Part shown: one piece after another, positions 37,625 through 46,503 of the stretch
Layout: each line of letters starts with the position of its first letter
Position numbering within the stretch: position 1 is the first letter of the stretch
Made by a program: the position numbers and the translations under genes
Notes under the pieces: model-generated
What the model was told of the DNA's origin: nothing
Seen by the model: only the letters and a program-made list of their open reading frames with translations
Database searches by the model: none
Source of the DNA: a virus
DNA: 58,119 nt
Direction: 5' to 3' (one strand)
IMG/VR virus record: IMGVR_UViG_3300042564_002254
Coordinates: 1-58,119 of that record

Positions 37625-37664
37625 TTGATAACTTGTGCTATAATTAATAAAAATAGGAGGCATT

Positions 37665-37856
37665 ATGTCAGAAGTTAGATTTGCAATTGTAGTTGATGGA
37701 GAAGTCGCGGGTACATTTAGTTTAGATTCAAATAGTACAGATTCTACAGCCACTGGACTGATTGCAGCATTAAAATCAGATCCAAAAATTATTGAAGATG
37801 AAACAAACTCTGTAAAAAGAGGCTGGACCCATAATGGAACAAGTTTTGTAGAATAA
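37665..37856 (+). CDS. Small hypothetical protein
   Basis: 63 residues (MSEVRFAIVVDGEVAGTFSL start), beta-rich, resembling small phage chaperone- or head-type proteins. TATAAT is about 24 bases and AGGAGG about 7 bases upstream. Function unknown. Confidence 0.6.
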   Translation: MSEVRFAIVVDGEVAGTFSLDSNSTDSTATGLIAALKSDPKIIEDETNSVKRGWTHNGTSFVE

Positions 37857-37867
37857 GATAACTAAAA

Positions 37868-38107
37868 ATGTCAGAAGTTCTTAGTCCTTGGCAGCAATGG
37901 AAAAAAAATCTTGGAGAAGCCAGGCCTTGGGATATAGCAAACCCTAATACAGAATGGGCAGATGAAGAAAAAGCAGAAGATAGATTTTCTATTTGCAAAG
38001 CATGTCCAGAATTGATTAAACTAACTACGCAGTGTAAAAAGTGTGGGTGTTTTATGAAAGTAAAAACAAAATTAGATTTGGCAACATGCCCTATAGGAAA
38101 ATGGTAG
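37868..38107 (+). CDS. DUF6171-like zinc protein, second copy
   Basis: 79 residues; ICKACPELIKLTTQCKKCGC with FMKVKTKLDLATCPIGKW matches the C-terminal part of the 28.6 kb protein. A longer N-terminal region (WQQWKKNLGEARPWDIAN) precedes it. Immediately followed by a 2OG oxygenase. Confidence 0.78.
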   Translation: MSEVLSPWQQWKKNLGEARPWDIANPNTEWADEEKAEDRFSICKACPELIKLTTQCKKCGCFMKVKTKLDLATCPIGKW

Positions 38108-38110
38108 ACA

Positions 38111-38710
38111 ATGAACAAAGAAGAAATAGCACCAGGAATAGTTGTTTATAGTAATGTAATACCAAATTCAGAAAACTTATATAAAGAAATTGAAGAAGGC
38201 ATCAATTCTGCAAAAATAGAATGGCAGGGTGCATCTGTAAAAGAAGCAGATAATGTTAGGATTAACAACGAAACAAGAAACACCTTAACAATAGGGATAC
38301 CATATTTAGCGAAAATAGACAAAGAATTATCAACAAACTTTGTTGAAGAGTTTAACAAAAATTTAAATAATTTATTTTTTGAACATTTTGATTTAATTGA
38401 AAAAGACTATTTATCTTTTTATGGAATAAACTCAAATTGGCACGATCAATATGGAATTTTAAAATATGGTAAAGGACAGTTTTTTACTAATCATATAGAT
38501 GATCACCCAGACTATCATAGAAGAGTTTCTACTTTATATTACATGAACGATGACTATGTTGGTGGAGAAATAAACTTTCCTAGATTTAATTTAAGCATAA
38601 AGCCAATGTCAAATCAAATGATTATATTTCCTTCAACATATGTTTATAATCACTCAGTATCTCCAGTAATTGAAGGAGAAAGATACGCAGTAGTTAGTTG
38701 GATGCGATGA
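38111..38710 (+). CDS. 2OG-Fe(II) oxygenase, prolyl-4-hydroxylase-like (no. 3)
   Basis: 199 residues. Iron ligands H128-I-D130 and H181; 2OG-binding R191. The core signature YYMNDDYVGGEINFP is shared with the array at 48.7-56.6 kb. It starts 3 bases after the zinc protein and overlaps the next oxygenase, so hydroxylation genes sit directly between the fibre genes and the sugar genes. Confidence 0.93.
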   Translation: MNKEEIAPGIVVYSNVIPNSENLYKEIEEGINSAKIEWQGASVKEADNVRINNETRNTLTIGIPYLAKIDKELSTNFVEEFNKNLNNLFFEHFDLIEKDYLSFYGINSNWHDQYGILKYGKGQFFTNHIDDHPDYHRRVSTLYYMNDDYVGGEINFPRFNLSIKPMSNQMIIFPSTYVYNHSVSPVIEGERYAVVSWMR

Positions 38711-39279
38711 AAGAGCCACAATTAATAAATAGTTTATTAAATGCTGAAGATTATACAAGACTGCTTGAGTCTTTAGACAATCCTAAAAGTTTTGGTTTTG
38801 ATCCTGGATTTAGTAGGTACTGCATTGGAGACTTTGATCTTCCAATTCTTGGTGAATTAGCAGATAAACTAGTAGACACTGCAAGACAAGTATTTGATAG
38901 TGAATCTTTAATGCCAACATATACCCTATTTGCACATTATGAAGGACAAAACCCTACCCCAAGTCTTTACAAACATAAAGATGACAATGCATGCACATAT
39001 ACTCTTGATATGTGTGTTTATCAGAATAATCCGTGGGATTTGTGGGTAGAAGACAAAAACTATTGTCTTTATCCTAACCAGGCATTGGCATACTACGGCA
39101 ATGATCAATTACATTGGCGTGAAGAATTTCCTAACCCAGAGACGAATCATGTTGCTATGATTTTCTTTCATTTTGCAGAGCCAGATCATTGGTGGTTTAC
39201 CAAGGGCGCAGAATATCTTCAGGTAGTCAGAGGGCAAATTACAGAAGAGCAGTGGGGGCTCAATTATGGCAACAAATAA
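38707..39279 (+). CDS. Divergent 2OG-oxygenase-like protein (no. 4)
   Basis: 190 residues from the ATG at 38707, overlapping the previous stop (ATGA). PSLYKHKDDNACTYTLDMCV gives H90-K-D92; distal His candidates are H136 (QLHWREEF), H148 and H155 in NHVAMIFFHFAEPDHWWF. It lacks the NDDYxGGE core, so it belongs to another 2OG subfamily also found in phages. Substrate unknown. Confidence 0.7.
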   Translation: MKEPQLINSLLNAEDYTRLLESLDNPKSFGFDPGFSRYCIGDFDLPILGELADKLVDTARQVFDSESLMPTYTLFAHYEGQNPTPSLYKHKDDNACTYTLDMCVYQNNPWDLWVEDKNYCLYPNQALAYYGNDQLHWREEFPNPETNHVAMIFFHFAEPDHWWFTKGAEYLQVVRGQITEEQWGLNYGNK

Positions 39280-40303
39280 GATATTTTTCCAACACTGGAA
39301 TCCTTGCGGATTAATAAATCAGGTAATGAGTCTAGAGTTAGCAGTGGGTCTCTCACATGAAACAAATGCAACTGTTGTAGTTCATAATGCAAGCAACAAG
39401 GGTGATCATTTATTTGATTTTAGGGCTGTTCCAATTCACACTCCTTCTAGATTTCATAACAATCAAAGAGAAGGATTTACAAATCCAGATCAGTTTCCAC
39501 ACCTATTAGAATTATTAGACTTTGATTCAAACTTAATTGTAATTGATCAAAAAATAGACAACTTTAAGCAGGAAGAAGTGGTTATAGAGGACATATTAAA
39601 TAACTACTACTACAGCAATAGCACAAAAATAACAGAAAATGAGTTAGCATTTGCTGAGGGCAGACAAAGATTGCCACTAGATAGACCAATACATCTAAAA
39701 GGAACATTGGGCTGGTACTCAAGATTTTTCTATAACAGAAGCCCTGAACTAGATAAGGTATTGTCCTCAGTTAGGTTTAAGAAAGAATACACAGACCTGG
39801 CTAAGAAGATATCTAACTCTTTAGGCACATTTCAAGGTATGCATTTAAGACTAACTGACCATGTGCACATGTTTGAAACCACTCAAGAAATGTTTGAGTC
39901 TTGGATCAGTAACTTTGAGCAAAACAACTTGCCAATAGTTTTGTCAACAGATGAACCAGGTCATAAAATGGTTGAAGACAATAAGCATAGATTTATGCTA
40001 TTAGATGAATACATTGTTAACAACTTTGCAGAAGACTTTAAGTCCTTACAATTTCAGGATGAAGTAGTTTTTGGTTTAATCTGTAATTTAGTTATGCATG
40101 ATTCAGAAACTTTTGTTGGCACATCAGGAAGCACCTATACTGCATACATCCATAGAAATAGAAATCAAACTCGTAATGAAACTTGGGATTTCTTTGATAA
40201 TCCAGAAACAACAGAAGGCCATCCATACTCTTGGAATGGTCATCCACTAAACCCTGGCAGAAAAATGTGGTGGAGAGAATGGAAGGAGTCAAGATTATCA
40301 TGA
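39266..40303 (+). CDS. GDP-fucose O-fucosyltransferase-like glycosyltransferase
   Basis: 345 residues. GLINQVMSLELAVGLSHETN near the N-terminus, GMHLRLTDHVHM (~residue 190, the donor-binding HxR), VLSTDEPGHK and FVGTSGSTYTAYIHRNRN near the end are the three conserved regions of protein O-fucosyltransferases (PF10250). Overlaps the preceding oxygenase and the GDP-mannose 3,5-epimerase that follows. The donor is probably a GDP-hexose; the acceptor could be a hydroxylated fibre residue (inference). Confidence 0.78.
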   Translation: MATNKIFFQHWNPCGLINQVMSLELAVGLSHETNATVVVHNASNKGDHLFDFRAVPIHTPSRFHNNQREGFTNPDQFPHLLELLDFDSNLIVIDQKIDNFKQEEVVIEDILNNYYYSNSTKITENELAFAEGRQRLPLDRPIHLKGTLGWYSRFFYNRSPELDKVLSSVRFKKEYTDLAKKISNSLGTFQGMHLRLTDHVHMFETTQEMFESWISNFEQNNLPIVLSTDEPGHKMVEDNKHRFMLLDEYIVNNFAEDFKSLQFQDEVVFGLICNLVMHDSETFVGTSGSTYTAYIHRNRNQTRNETWDFFDNPETTEGHPYSWNGHPLNPGRKMWWREWKESRLS

Positions 40304-41322
40304 AGACAGCATTAGTCTTAGGAGCAGGTGGTTTTATTGGAAGCCATATGGTAAAGCGTTTAAAGTCTGAAGGATACTGGGTTCGTGGAGTAGACCTAAA
40401 ACATCCAGACTTTTCTGAAACACAAGCAGATGAATTTATTGAAAGAGATCTGTCAGTATACGACAACATGGAAAAGGTTGTTCAGTTTAAGGGTTATGCT
40501 GGTAATTTTTATTCAGAGATACCATATAAATTAATTACATCATTTGACGAAATATATCAGTTTGCTGCAGACATGGGTGGTGCTGGATATATTTTTACTG
40601 GAGATAACGATTCCCAGATTATGGAAAACTCAGCATTAATTAATTTAAACTTACTTAGAGCACAATCAAGACTAAACAAAAAATACGAGATTAACAAGAC
40701 CAAGATATTCTACTCAAGTTCAGCATGTATGTATCCCGATTACAAACAACTAGAAACCAATAATCCTGGACTCAAAGAATCAGATGCGTACCCTGCAGAT
40801 CCCGATAGCGAATATGGTTGGGAAAAACTGTTTAGCGAAAGACTATTTCTAGCATTTAACAAGAACAACAAGATACCAGTTGCAATAGCAAGATATCATA
40901 ACATCTTTGGGCCAGAAGGAACATGGGATGGTGGTAAAGAAAAAGCACCTGCAGCAATGTGTAGAAAAGTTATTCAGGCAACAGATTCTATAGAAATTTG
41001 GGGCGACGGTGAACAAACTCGTTCATTCTTGTTTATTGATGAATGCATAGATGCAACCAAAAAACTTATGGAATCAGACTTTACGGGACCAATCAATATT
41101 GGCTCTGAAGAAATGGTAACAATAAACCAGTTAGTAGACACAGCCTGCTCTATTGAAGGAAAGTCTTTAAAGAAAAATCATATTTCAGGACCATTGGGTG
41201 TTCGTGGAAGAAACTCAAACAATGATTTAATCAGAGAAAAACTACAGTGGGACTATTCTCTGCCATTGCAAAACGGTATAGAAAAAACCTACAATTGGAT
41301 TAAAAGTCAAATAAATGGATAA
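40300..41322 (+). CDS. gme: GDP-mannose 3,5-epimerase-like SDR
   Basis: 340 residues. NAD-binding GAGGFIG at residues 8-14, FAADMGGAGYIFTGDND, SSSACMYPDYKQL, active-site Tyr/Lys in SEYGWEKL, NIFGPEGTWDGGKEKAPAAM, IEIWGDGEQTRSFLFIDEC and GPLGVRGRNSNN all match GDP-mannose 3',5'-epimerase, which makes GDP-L-galactose or GDP-L-gulose. In plants this feeds cell-wall L-galactose. Here it lies between two GDP-sugar-type transferases, which likely use its product. Confidence 0.93.
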   Translation: MKTALVLGAGGFIGSHMVKRLKSEGYWVRGVDLKHPDFSETQADEFIERDLSVYDNMEKVVQFKGYAGNFYSEIPYKLITSFDEIYQFAADMGGAGYIFTGDNDSQIMENSALINLNLLRAQSRLNKKYEINKTKIFYSSSACMYPDYKQLETNNPGLKESDAYPADPDSEYGWEKLFSERLFLAFNKNNKIPVAIARYHNIFGPEGTWDGGKEKAPAAMCRKVIQATDSIEIWGDGEQTRSFLFIDECIDATKKLMESDFTGPINIGSEEMVTINQLVDTACSIEGKSLKKNHISGPLGVRGRNSNNDLIREKLQWDYSLPLQNGIEKTYNWIKSQING

Positions 41323-42154
41323 GGCTGAAGTTGTAAGAGAAGTTTTTTTGCAAGATGGCATTGGAGCACAACTATGGAGAAAACTATTCTGCATGTCTTA
41401 TGCAAAATACCACAACCTTCTTTTTGAAGACAGTCCAATTACAGATTTTTTAATTCATGAATCTGACAAAGTTTACAGCGAAGAAGAAAAGGTTAAATTC
41501 ATAGATAAGTTTAATACAATATTAAGTAACCCTTGGAAAGATATAGACTTTTCTAACAAAGACAGTTTTGTTCTTTGTGATAAAGTTGGCTTAGGATACG
41601 AAATATTGTACAAAAATGCAGGAGTAATAGATCAGCCATGGACATTCTTAGATGTTGCCAAAGAATTTAGCACTATAGAAAAAACAGAAAACAATGTAGT
41701 GATTCATATAAGAAGAGGCAATGTTCTTCCAGAAAATCCAAGATGGGTAGAAGAATCTGTTTATGTAGACATGTTGCAACGACTTCCAGACTTTTTAAAA
41801 AAACTAAATATTGTTCCAGACAGAGTAATAATTTTAACAGATGCTCCAGATTCAAACAAAAAGTTTAAGCCTATAAATCAAAATCAATTAGATAAATGGA
41901 GACAACCTCATTTACACAAAGACGAAAACGATTCTTTTGACACAATGTCTATAAACTTTAAATTACTTAGGGATGCATATCCAGGTATTGAAATTTTAAA
42001 TAATCTAGATACCTATACAGCATTTACTATGATGGTAATGGCAAAAGTTTTAATAACTGGTAGATCTGCCTTCAGCGAATCTGCGGGTCTACTATCAAAA
42101 AACACTGTTTTGTCAGTTAATAACTATCGCAGTTTTTTTGAAAGTATGCAATAA
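41315..42154 (+). CDS. Fucosyltransferase-like enzyme (GT11/NodZ type)
   Basis: 279 residues. VFLQDGIGAQLWRKLFCMSY is the Gx-GNQ-type N-terminal loop; VVIHIRRGNV is the HxRRG donor-binding motif of alpha-1,2/alpha-1,6 fucosyltransferases (usual D replaced by N), and ITGRSAFSESAGLLS the C-terminal conserved block. Completes a three-gene sugar cassette. A terminator follows. Confidence 0.78.
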   Translation: MDKAEVVREVFLQDGIGAQLWRKLFCMSYAKYHNLLFEDSPITDFLIHESDKVYSEEEKVKFIDKFNTILSNPWKDIDFSNKDSFVLCDKVGLGYEILYKNAGVIDQPWTFLDVAKEFSTIEKTENNVVIHIRRGNVLPENPRWVEESVYVDMLQRLPDFLKKLNIVPDRVIILTDAPDSNKKFKPINQNQLDKWRQPHLHKDENDSFDTMSINFKLLRDAYPGIEILNNLDTYTAFTMMVMAKVLITGRSAFSESAGLLSKNTVLSVNNYRSFFESMQ

Positions 42155-42158
42155 AATA

Positions 42159-42182
42159 CCCCCAAGGATTTCTCCAAGGGGG
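42159..42182. terminator. Bidirectional terminator
   Basis: CCCCC (42159-42163) / GGGGG (42178-42182) closes a hairpin with internal AAGG/CTCC pairing, placed between convergent genes and flanked by A- and T-rich runs on each strand. Confidence 0.8.
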
Positions 42183-42197
42183 CATTATTTTTATTTA

Positions 42198-42761
42198 TTA
42201 TTTAGGAAATTTAGCCATCCAGGTTTTAGTTCTTGGAGTGATGCCCTTCCATGAGGACCAGTCTTCTCCACCATTTGTCATATAATATGCAATCTCTGCA
42301 TTTTTGACGGGATTAAATAGTTCAGCATTTGACTCAAGATCAAACTTAGTTCTACGATCAGGACCAAGGTTGTCAATCATATTGATTTGGAACATACCAT
42401 AAGACGAGTCCCCAGTCTTGTGATTGCCATTAAAAGCCAATGGTCGCCCATTAGACTCCTTTTTAGCCACTGCCCAAGCAACTACAAGGTCTTTACCCTT
42501 GAAGCCTACTAAGGACAGGAGTTCCTTTAGTTCTAAATCAGTTAGAGAAGTCTTATTCTCAAAACTCTCTAGTTTTTTTTCCTTAGAAACCAAAAAAACC
42601 TCTTTCGAGGCGGTATCTATTGTCTGAGCCTGTTCAAGGCTAAGATTGTTCTTCGTATCAAGACCTGAATCAGCATTGGCTCCGTTCGACAAAACAGTTA
42701 CTAATGCTACGATACTGAGTGTGCTAATGATCTCTTTGTTTCTTTCGATAAATTTAATCAT
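42198..42761 (-). CDS. Secreted lysozyme-like protein
   Basis: 187 residues from MIKFIERNKEIISTLSIVAL, behind AAGGAGGAAACT. A signal-type hydrophobic segment ends in an ANADS site; a spacer region follows, and then a lysozyme/transglycosylase-like domain (VVAWAVAKKESNGRPLAFNG, DSSYGMFQINMIDNLGPDRR) with the catalytic Glu in KES. Only minus-strand gene within the fibre region. Either a lysin or a virion-associated wall hydrolase. Confidence 0.8.
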   Translation of the reverse strand: MIKFIERNKEIISTLSIVALVTVLSNGANADSGLDTKNNLSLEQAQTIDTASKEVFLVSKEKKLESFENKTSLTDLELKELLSLVGFKGKDLVVAWAVAKKESNGRPLAFNGNHKTGDSSYGMFQINMIDNLGPDRRTKFDLESNAELFNPVKNAEIAYYMTNGGEDWSSWKGITPRTKTWMAKFPK

Positions 42762-42862
42762 AGTTTCCTCCTTAGAAAACAATAACACCCTGGTAGGTGT
42801 CTATACCAAGTATAACATGATTTTGGGCCAAAAGTCAAATTTGGGTGTATAATTATTTTATT

Positions 42863-43381
42863 ATGACTACATATGATTTTTCTACTGCTGGAATTCAATA
42901 TCCCCTGGAAACATCACCAGTAAACGTACACGGAGACTTCAAGAAATTAGCAGAATCCCTTGATGCAATTCTACCAGCATATGGAGTATCATATTTTCAG
43001 ATTAATGTAAAAAATAATAGCGGGGCTGCAATAAATGCTGGAGTACCAGTATATGCAACAGGGTATTCAACAAAAACCACAATAGCAAAAGCACTTCCAT
43101 CTACATCATCTCCAATACTTGGACTATTAAAAAACAATACGGGAAATGGTTCTGATGGAGTAGTTGTTGTTGCTGGAGTTATGGAAGGGTTAAATACTTC
43201 AAGTTTCGTTGCAGGAGAGGTTTTATATGTTGGAGAGTCTGGAGGCCTAACAAATGTTAGACCAGCAGGAGGATCTGCAGCAGTTGGTATTTGTGCATAT
43301 GCAAACAATACAAACGGAATCGTAATAGTAGAGGCAAAAGGCAACGGTACCTGGGGATCACTCAGAGACGGTTTGTCGTGA
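42863..43381 (+). CDS. Virion structural protein (DUF2190-like)
   Basis: 172 residues from MTTYDFSTAGIQYPLETSPV. GAAINAGVPVYATGYSTKTT and the Gly/Val-rich repeats with PILGLLKNNTGNGSDGVVVV resemble DUF2190-type decoration or fibre proteins. TATAAT (42848-42853) is nine bases before the ATG. Confidence 0.65.
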   Translation: MTTYDFSTAGIQYPLETSPVNVHGDFKKLAESLDAILPAYGVSYFQINVKNNSGAAINAGVPVYATGYSTKTTIAKALPSTSSPILGLLKNNTGNGSDGVVVVAGVMEGLNTSSFVAGEVLYVGESGGLTNVRPAGGSAAVGICAYANNTNGIVIVEAKGNGTWGSLRDGLS

Positions 43382-43393
43382 TATAATAAACAA

Positions 43394-43810
43394 ATGGCAA
43401 CTCTAAGAGGATCTCAAACATCATACGACATAGGAAATAAACCTCCTACAGTTATTTGGACTGTGGTTCGTGGAGATACATCTGGGTTTAAGGTTTATGT
43501 AACTGATGATGCTAAAGAGCCTTTGGTTTTAAAAGGCGAGGGATCTGAGTGGGACATTGCTATGAAAATTAAAAGACCAACCCTTGCAAAAGATAAAGGC
43601 ATTATTACAGATGCAGCAACCCTGGTTTTAAATTTATATCCAGTTGCAGATGAAGATGACCTTGTTGGTGAATTTACAGTTTGGCTTACAGCAGAAGAAT
43701 CAGTTCAACTTGAAACAGGAGACATCTTTGATATTCAGGTATCAGACCCAACAAGAGTTTGGACAGTTGCTCAGGGTAGCATGAAGATTCTTGAAGATGT
43801 AACAGATTAA
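43394..43810 (+). CDS. BppU-N-like adaptor, paralogue 3
   Basis: 138 residues. VIWTVVRGDTSGFKVYVTDD ... GSEWDIAMKIKRP ... VAQGSMKILEDVTD: the clearest of the three BppU-N-like copies. TATAAT six bases before the ATG (leaderless). Probably anchors the following fibres. Confidence 0.7.
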   Translation: MATLRGSQTSYDIGNKPPTVIWTVVRGDTSGFKVYVTDDAKEPLVLKGEGSEWDIAMKIKRPTLAKDKGIITDAATLVLNLYPVADEDDLVGEFTVWLTAEESVQLETGDIFDIQVSDPTRVWTVAQGSMKILEDVTD

Positions 43811-44034
43811 TGGCCACAGCATTAATACTTGATGAATTAAAAAACAAAACAGAGCGAATCTTTTTAGTAGATTACGCAGAAGTTAAAGTAGAAGACTTCA
43901 CAAGAAAAACAGTTATAACTGAGGTATTGCCGTTTAGAGTTAAATTTAGTGCAATACAGATTCAGGCTATTGGTTCAGGTAACACCCCAGCAATTCCTCT
44001 ACAGGTTATTGGGTACAGCAACTATATTCTTTAA
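43810..44034 (+). CDS. Small fibre-operon protein
   Basis: 74 residues, beta-rich. TAATG coupling to the adaptor gene, matching the adaptor/partner pair at 35.2-36.2 kb. Function unknown. Confidence 0.55.
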   Translation: MATALILDELKNKTERIFLVDYAEVKVEDFTRKTVITEVLPFRVKFSAIQIQAIGSGNTPAIPLQVIGYSNYIL

Positions 44035-44067
44035 TTAGATTAATTAAAAGGGTGATATAATCTCTAT

Positions 44068-44514
44068 ATGGCTAAAATATCAATTTCAAATGTAAAGAGT
44101 CTATTTCAAACAGGTGATAGACCTACTCAAGAAAATTATGTAGATCTAATTGATACCCTTTCTGCTCAGGCAACAGACCTGGGATCAGCGGGTAACAATG
44201 AAAACACAATCACTGGTATTGAGAACTTAACTGTTATTGATAGTTTTGATGCTACGGTTTGGCGTATGGTGAAGTATATTGTTTCAATATCAAAAACTTC
44301 AGCAGGTGACAACAAGTTCTACGCAACTGAAATGACAATTCTTGTTGACGGTACAGATGTATCAGTCAGCGAGTATGGAACAATCGACAATGATGGGAAT
44401 ATTGGCACCATTGATGTCTCTCGCACTGGAAATACCGTGGCTTTAACAGTCACTCCAGACCCTGCGATCAGGCCAGTCACTGTACGTTACGCACGTATGG
44501 GACTTAAGGCATAA
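44068..44514 (+). CDS. Fibre protein with shared C-terminal domain
   Basis: 148 residues. VKSLFQTGDRPTQENYVDLI is a tail-fibre N-terminal motif; the last ~90 residues (FYATEMTILVDGTDVSVSEY ...) match the C-terminal domain of the 44.5 kb fibre. TATAAT six bases before the ATG. Confidence 0.7.
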   Translation: MAKISISNVKSLFQTGDRPTQENYVDLIDTLSAQATDLGSAGNNENTITGIENLTVIDSFDATVWRMVKYIVSISKTSAGDNKFYATEMTILVDGTDVSVSEYGTIDNDGNIGTIDVSRTGNTVALTVTPDPAIRPVTVRYARMGLKA

Positions 44515-44530
44515 CTAAGGAGATATAAAA

Positions 44531-45955
44531 ATGGCAACAAATAATAAAGATTTTAAAGTAAAGCACGGGCTGATTGTTGAGGGTGCACAAGGTACAATTA
44601 ACAACCAGACAATTCTTACAGAAGCAGACGGAGATGCATACATCCTCGGCCTGGTAGGTGGATCAACACTTATCACATCTGTTGACACAGATGATTTCAC
44701 AGTAACCGCTGGACTACTTACAGTAGCAGCAGGTTCAGACATTGCAAGAGATGGCGATATCACTACAGCAATTGATGCACTTGATACAGACGATATTGAA
44801 GAAGGTTCAACAAACCTTTACTATACAGATACTCGTGCTCGTGGAGCAATCACTGCAGGAACTGGTATTGATTACAATTCAGCAACTGGCTACATTGATG
44901 CAAATCTTGGAACAGGACTTGGACTTGATGGTTCAAGTCAAATTGAAATTAATCGTACAACAGTAGATACTTGGTACGATGCATCAGGTGCTGCAGCAGC
45001 AGCACAGGCAGCAGCAGAAGCATATGCAGATGGTCTTGCAGGCAACTATGATCCAGCAGGAACAGCAGCCGCTGAGGTTGCAGCCCTTGTTAATGGTGCT
45101 CCAGAACTTTTGGATACACTTAACGAACTTGCAGAAGCAATTAACGATGATGCTTCATTTGCCTCAACAATTGCAACATCAATTGGAGAAAAGCAAGACA
45201 CATTAACTGCAGGAGACAACATCAATATTACAGGAGCAACAATTTCTGTAACTGGTCTTGATTCAGCAGACATTTCAGACTTTAACACTGCAGCACTTTC
45301 TGCAACAGCATCAGCATACGATGCAACTGGAACAGCACAAGGCATTGTTGATGCACTTGATACAGACGATATTGAAGAAGGTTTAGCAAACCAGTACTTC
45401 ACAGATGTTCGTGCTAAGACTTCAGCAGCACAACTTTTGACTGGTGCAACTCTTGATAATATCACTATCACAGGTGACGAAAATGGTCTTACTATTACCG
45501 CAGAAAACGGTGTAGCAGATTCTGATACTGATGATCTTGATGAAGGTACAACAAACCTTTACTTCCAGGATTCTCGTGCAGTAGATGCTCTTGAAGCAGT
45601 TGTTCCAAACTTTACAGCAGTTGAGATTAACTCAGTTGCTAAGCAGGTAGCAGCAACAGTTTCAGTAGCAACAGCAAGCCAAGTAACAGCATACGAGTTC
45701 CTTGGAACAGAGTATCGCTCAGCGAAGTTCTTAGTAAAGACAGCACAAGGCTCACACACAGATGTTGCAGAAGTTCTCCTAACTATGGATTCTTCAAACA
45801 ACATCTCAATTACAGAATATGCAATGGTCGGAACTAATGGTTCCCTAATGACAATAACAGCAGACTATGTGTCAGTTGGAACGACTGTAAGACTTCGTGT
45901 AACAACTGCCAACAATACCTCAGTGGTAACTGTTGTCGGAACATTGCTTGCATAA
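44531..45955 (+). CDS. Long tail fibre, cyanophage-type repeats
   Basis: 474 residues. DTDDIEEGSTNLYYTDTRAR and two further copies (DDIEEGLANQYFTDVRAK; DDLDEGTTNLYFQDSRAV) are the repeat known from T4-like cyanophage fibres; GAPELLDTLNELAEAINDDA is another phage-fibre repeat. The C-terminal ~100 residues share a domain with the preceding protein. Confidence 0.85.
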   Translation: MATNNKDFKVKHGLIVEGAQGTINNQTILTEADGDAYILGLVGGSTLITSVDTDDFTVTAGLLTVAAGSDIARDGDITTAIDALDTDDIEEGSTNLYYTDTRARGAITAGTGIDYNSATGYIDANLGTGLGLDGSSQIEINRTTVDTWYDASGAAAAAQAAAEAYADGLAGNYDPAGTAAAEVAALVNGAPELLDTLNELAEAINDDASFASTIATSIGEKQDTLTAGDNINITGATISVTGLDSADISDFNTAALSATASAYDATGTAQGIVDALDTDDIEEGLANQYFTDVRAKTSAAQLLTGATLDNITITGDENGLTITAENGVADSDTDDLDEGTTNLYFQDSRAVDALEAVVPNFTAVEINSVAKQVAATVSVATASQVTAYEFLGTEYRSAKFLVKTAQGSHTDVAEVLLTMDSSNNISITEYAMVGTNGSLMTITADYVSVGTTVRLRVTTANNTSVVTVVGTLLA

Positions 45956-45990
45956 TAAAAAATAAAAATAGTTGGAAGAGGGAGCAGTAA

Positions 45991-46446
45991 ATGACAACAG
46001 CAGATAAAGACTTCAGGGTCAAGAATGGATTAGTCGTAGCAAACGGCGGTACATTTGGAAATGCAGTAACAGTAGGAGCCCCAACTCTTGCAGAGCATGC
46101 AACAACCAAGGAGTATGTGGATTCTGTAGCAGGATCTATGTCTGTAGGAGCAACTGCTCCCGCTTCACCAACTAATGGAACACAGTGGTTAGACACTGCA
46201 ACAAACAGAGTTAATTTTTATTACGATGGTTCTTGGTATACCCAAGCAACTATTGATGATACAAATAACTTACCACAGCACATTCACGATACAGCAATTG
46301 ATGGAACTGGTTTCATAGTATCTCAGTTCTACGATGGCGCAACATTTAACAGCCCACAGGGTGCAGGTTTAGATGCAGGTGGACCAGACACAACAGTTTG
46401 GACAGTTGTATTTGATGGCGGTAGTGTAGTAGATAACTTCAATTAA
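45991..46446 (+). CDS. Fibre/baseplate protein
   Basis: 151 residues: KDFRVKNGLVVANGGTFGNA N-terminal fibre motif, then SPTNGTQWLDTATNRVNFYY with DGSWYTQATID, common in tail-tip proteins. GGGAG ribosome-binding site. Confidence 0.7.
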   Translation: MTTADKDFRVKNGLVVANGGTFGNAVTVGAPTLAEHATTKEYVDSVAGSMSVGATAPASPTNGTQWLDTATNRVNFYYDGSWYTQATIDDTNNLPQHIHDTAIDGTGFIVSQFYDGATFNSPQGAGLDAGGPDTTVWTVVFDGGSVVDNFN

Positions 46447-46503
46447 AAAATAGGGGTTATAATAAGATAGTAAATGGGCAGCACCCATAAGGAGAAATAA
46501 AAT

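Noticed and set aside
45046-45471. Long antisense frame inside the 44.5 kb fibre gene
   Set aside because: Arises from the Ala/Asp-rich composition of the fibre gene; no initiation signal.
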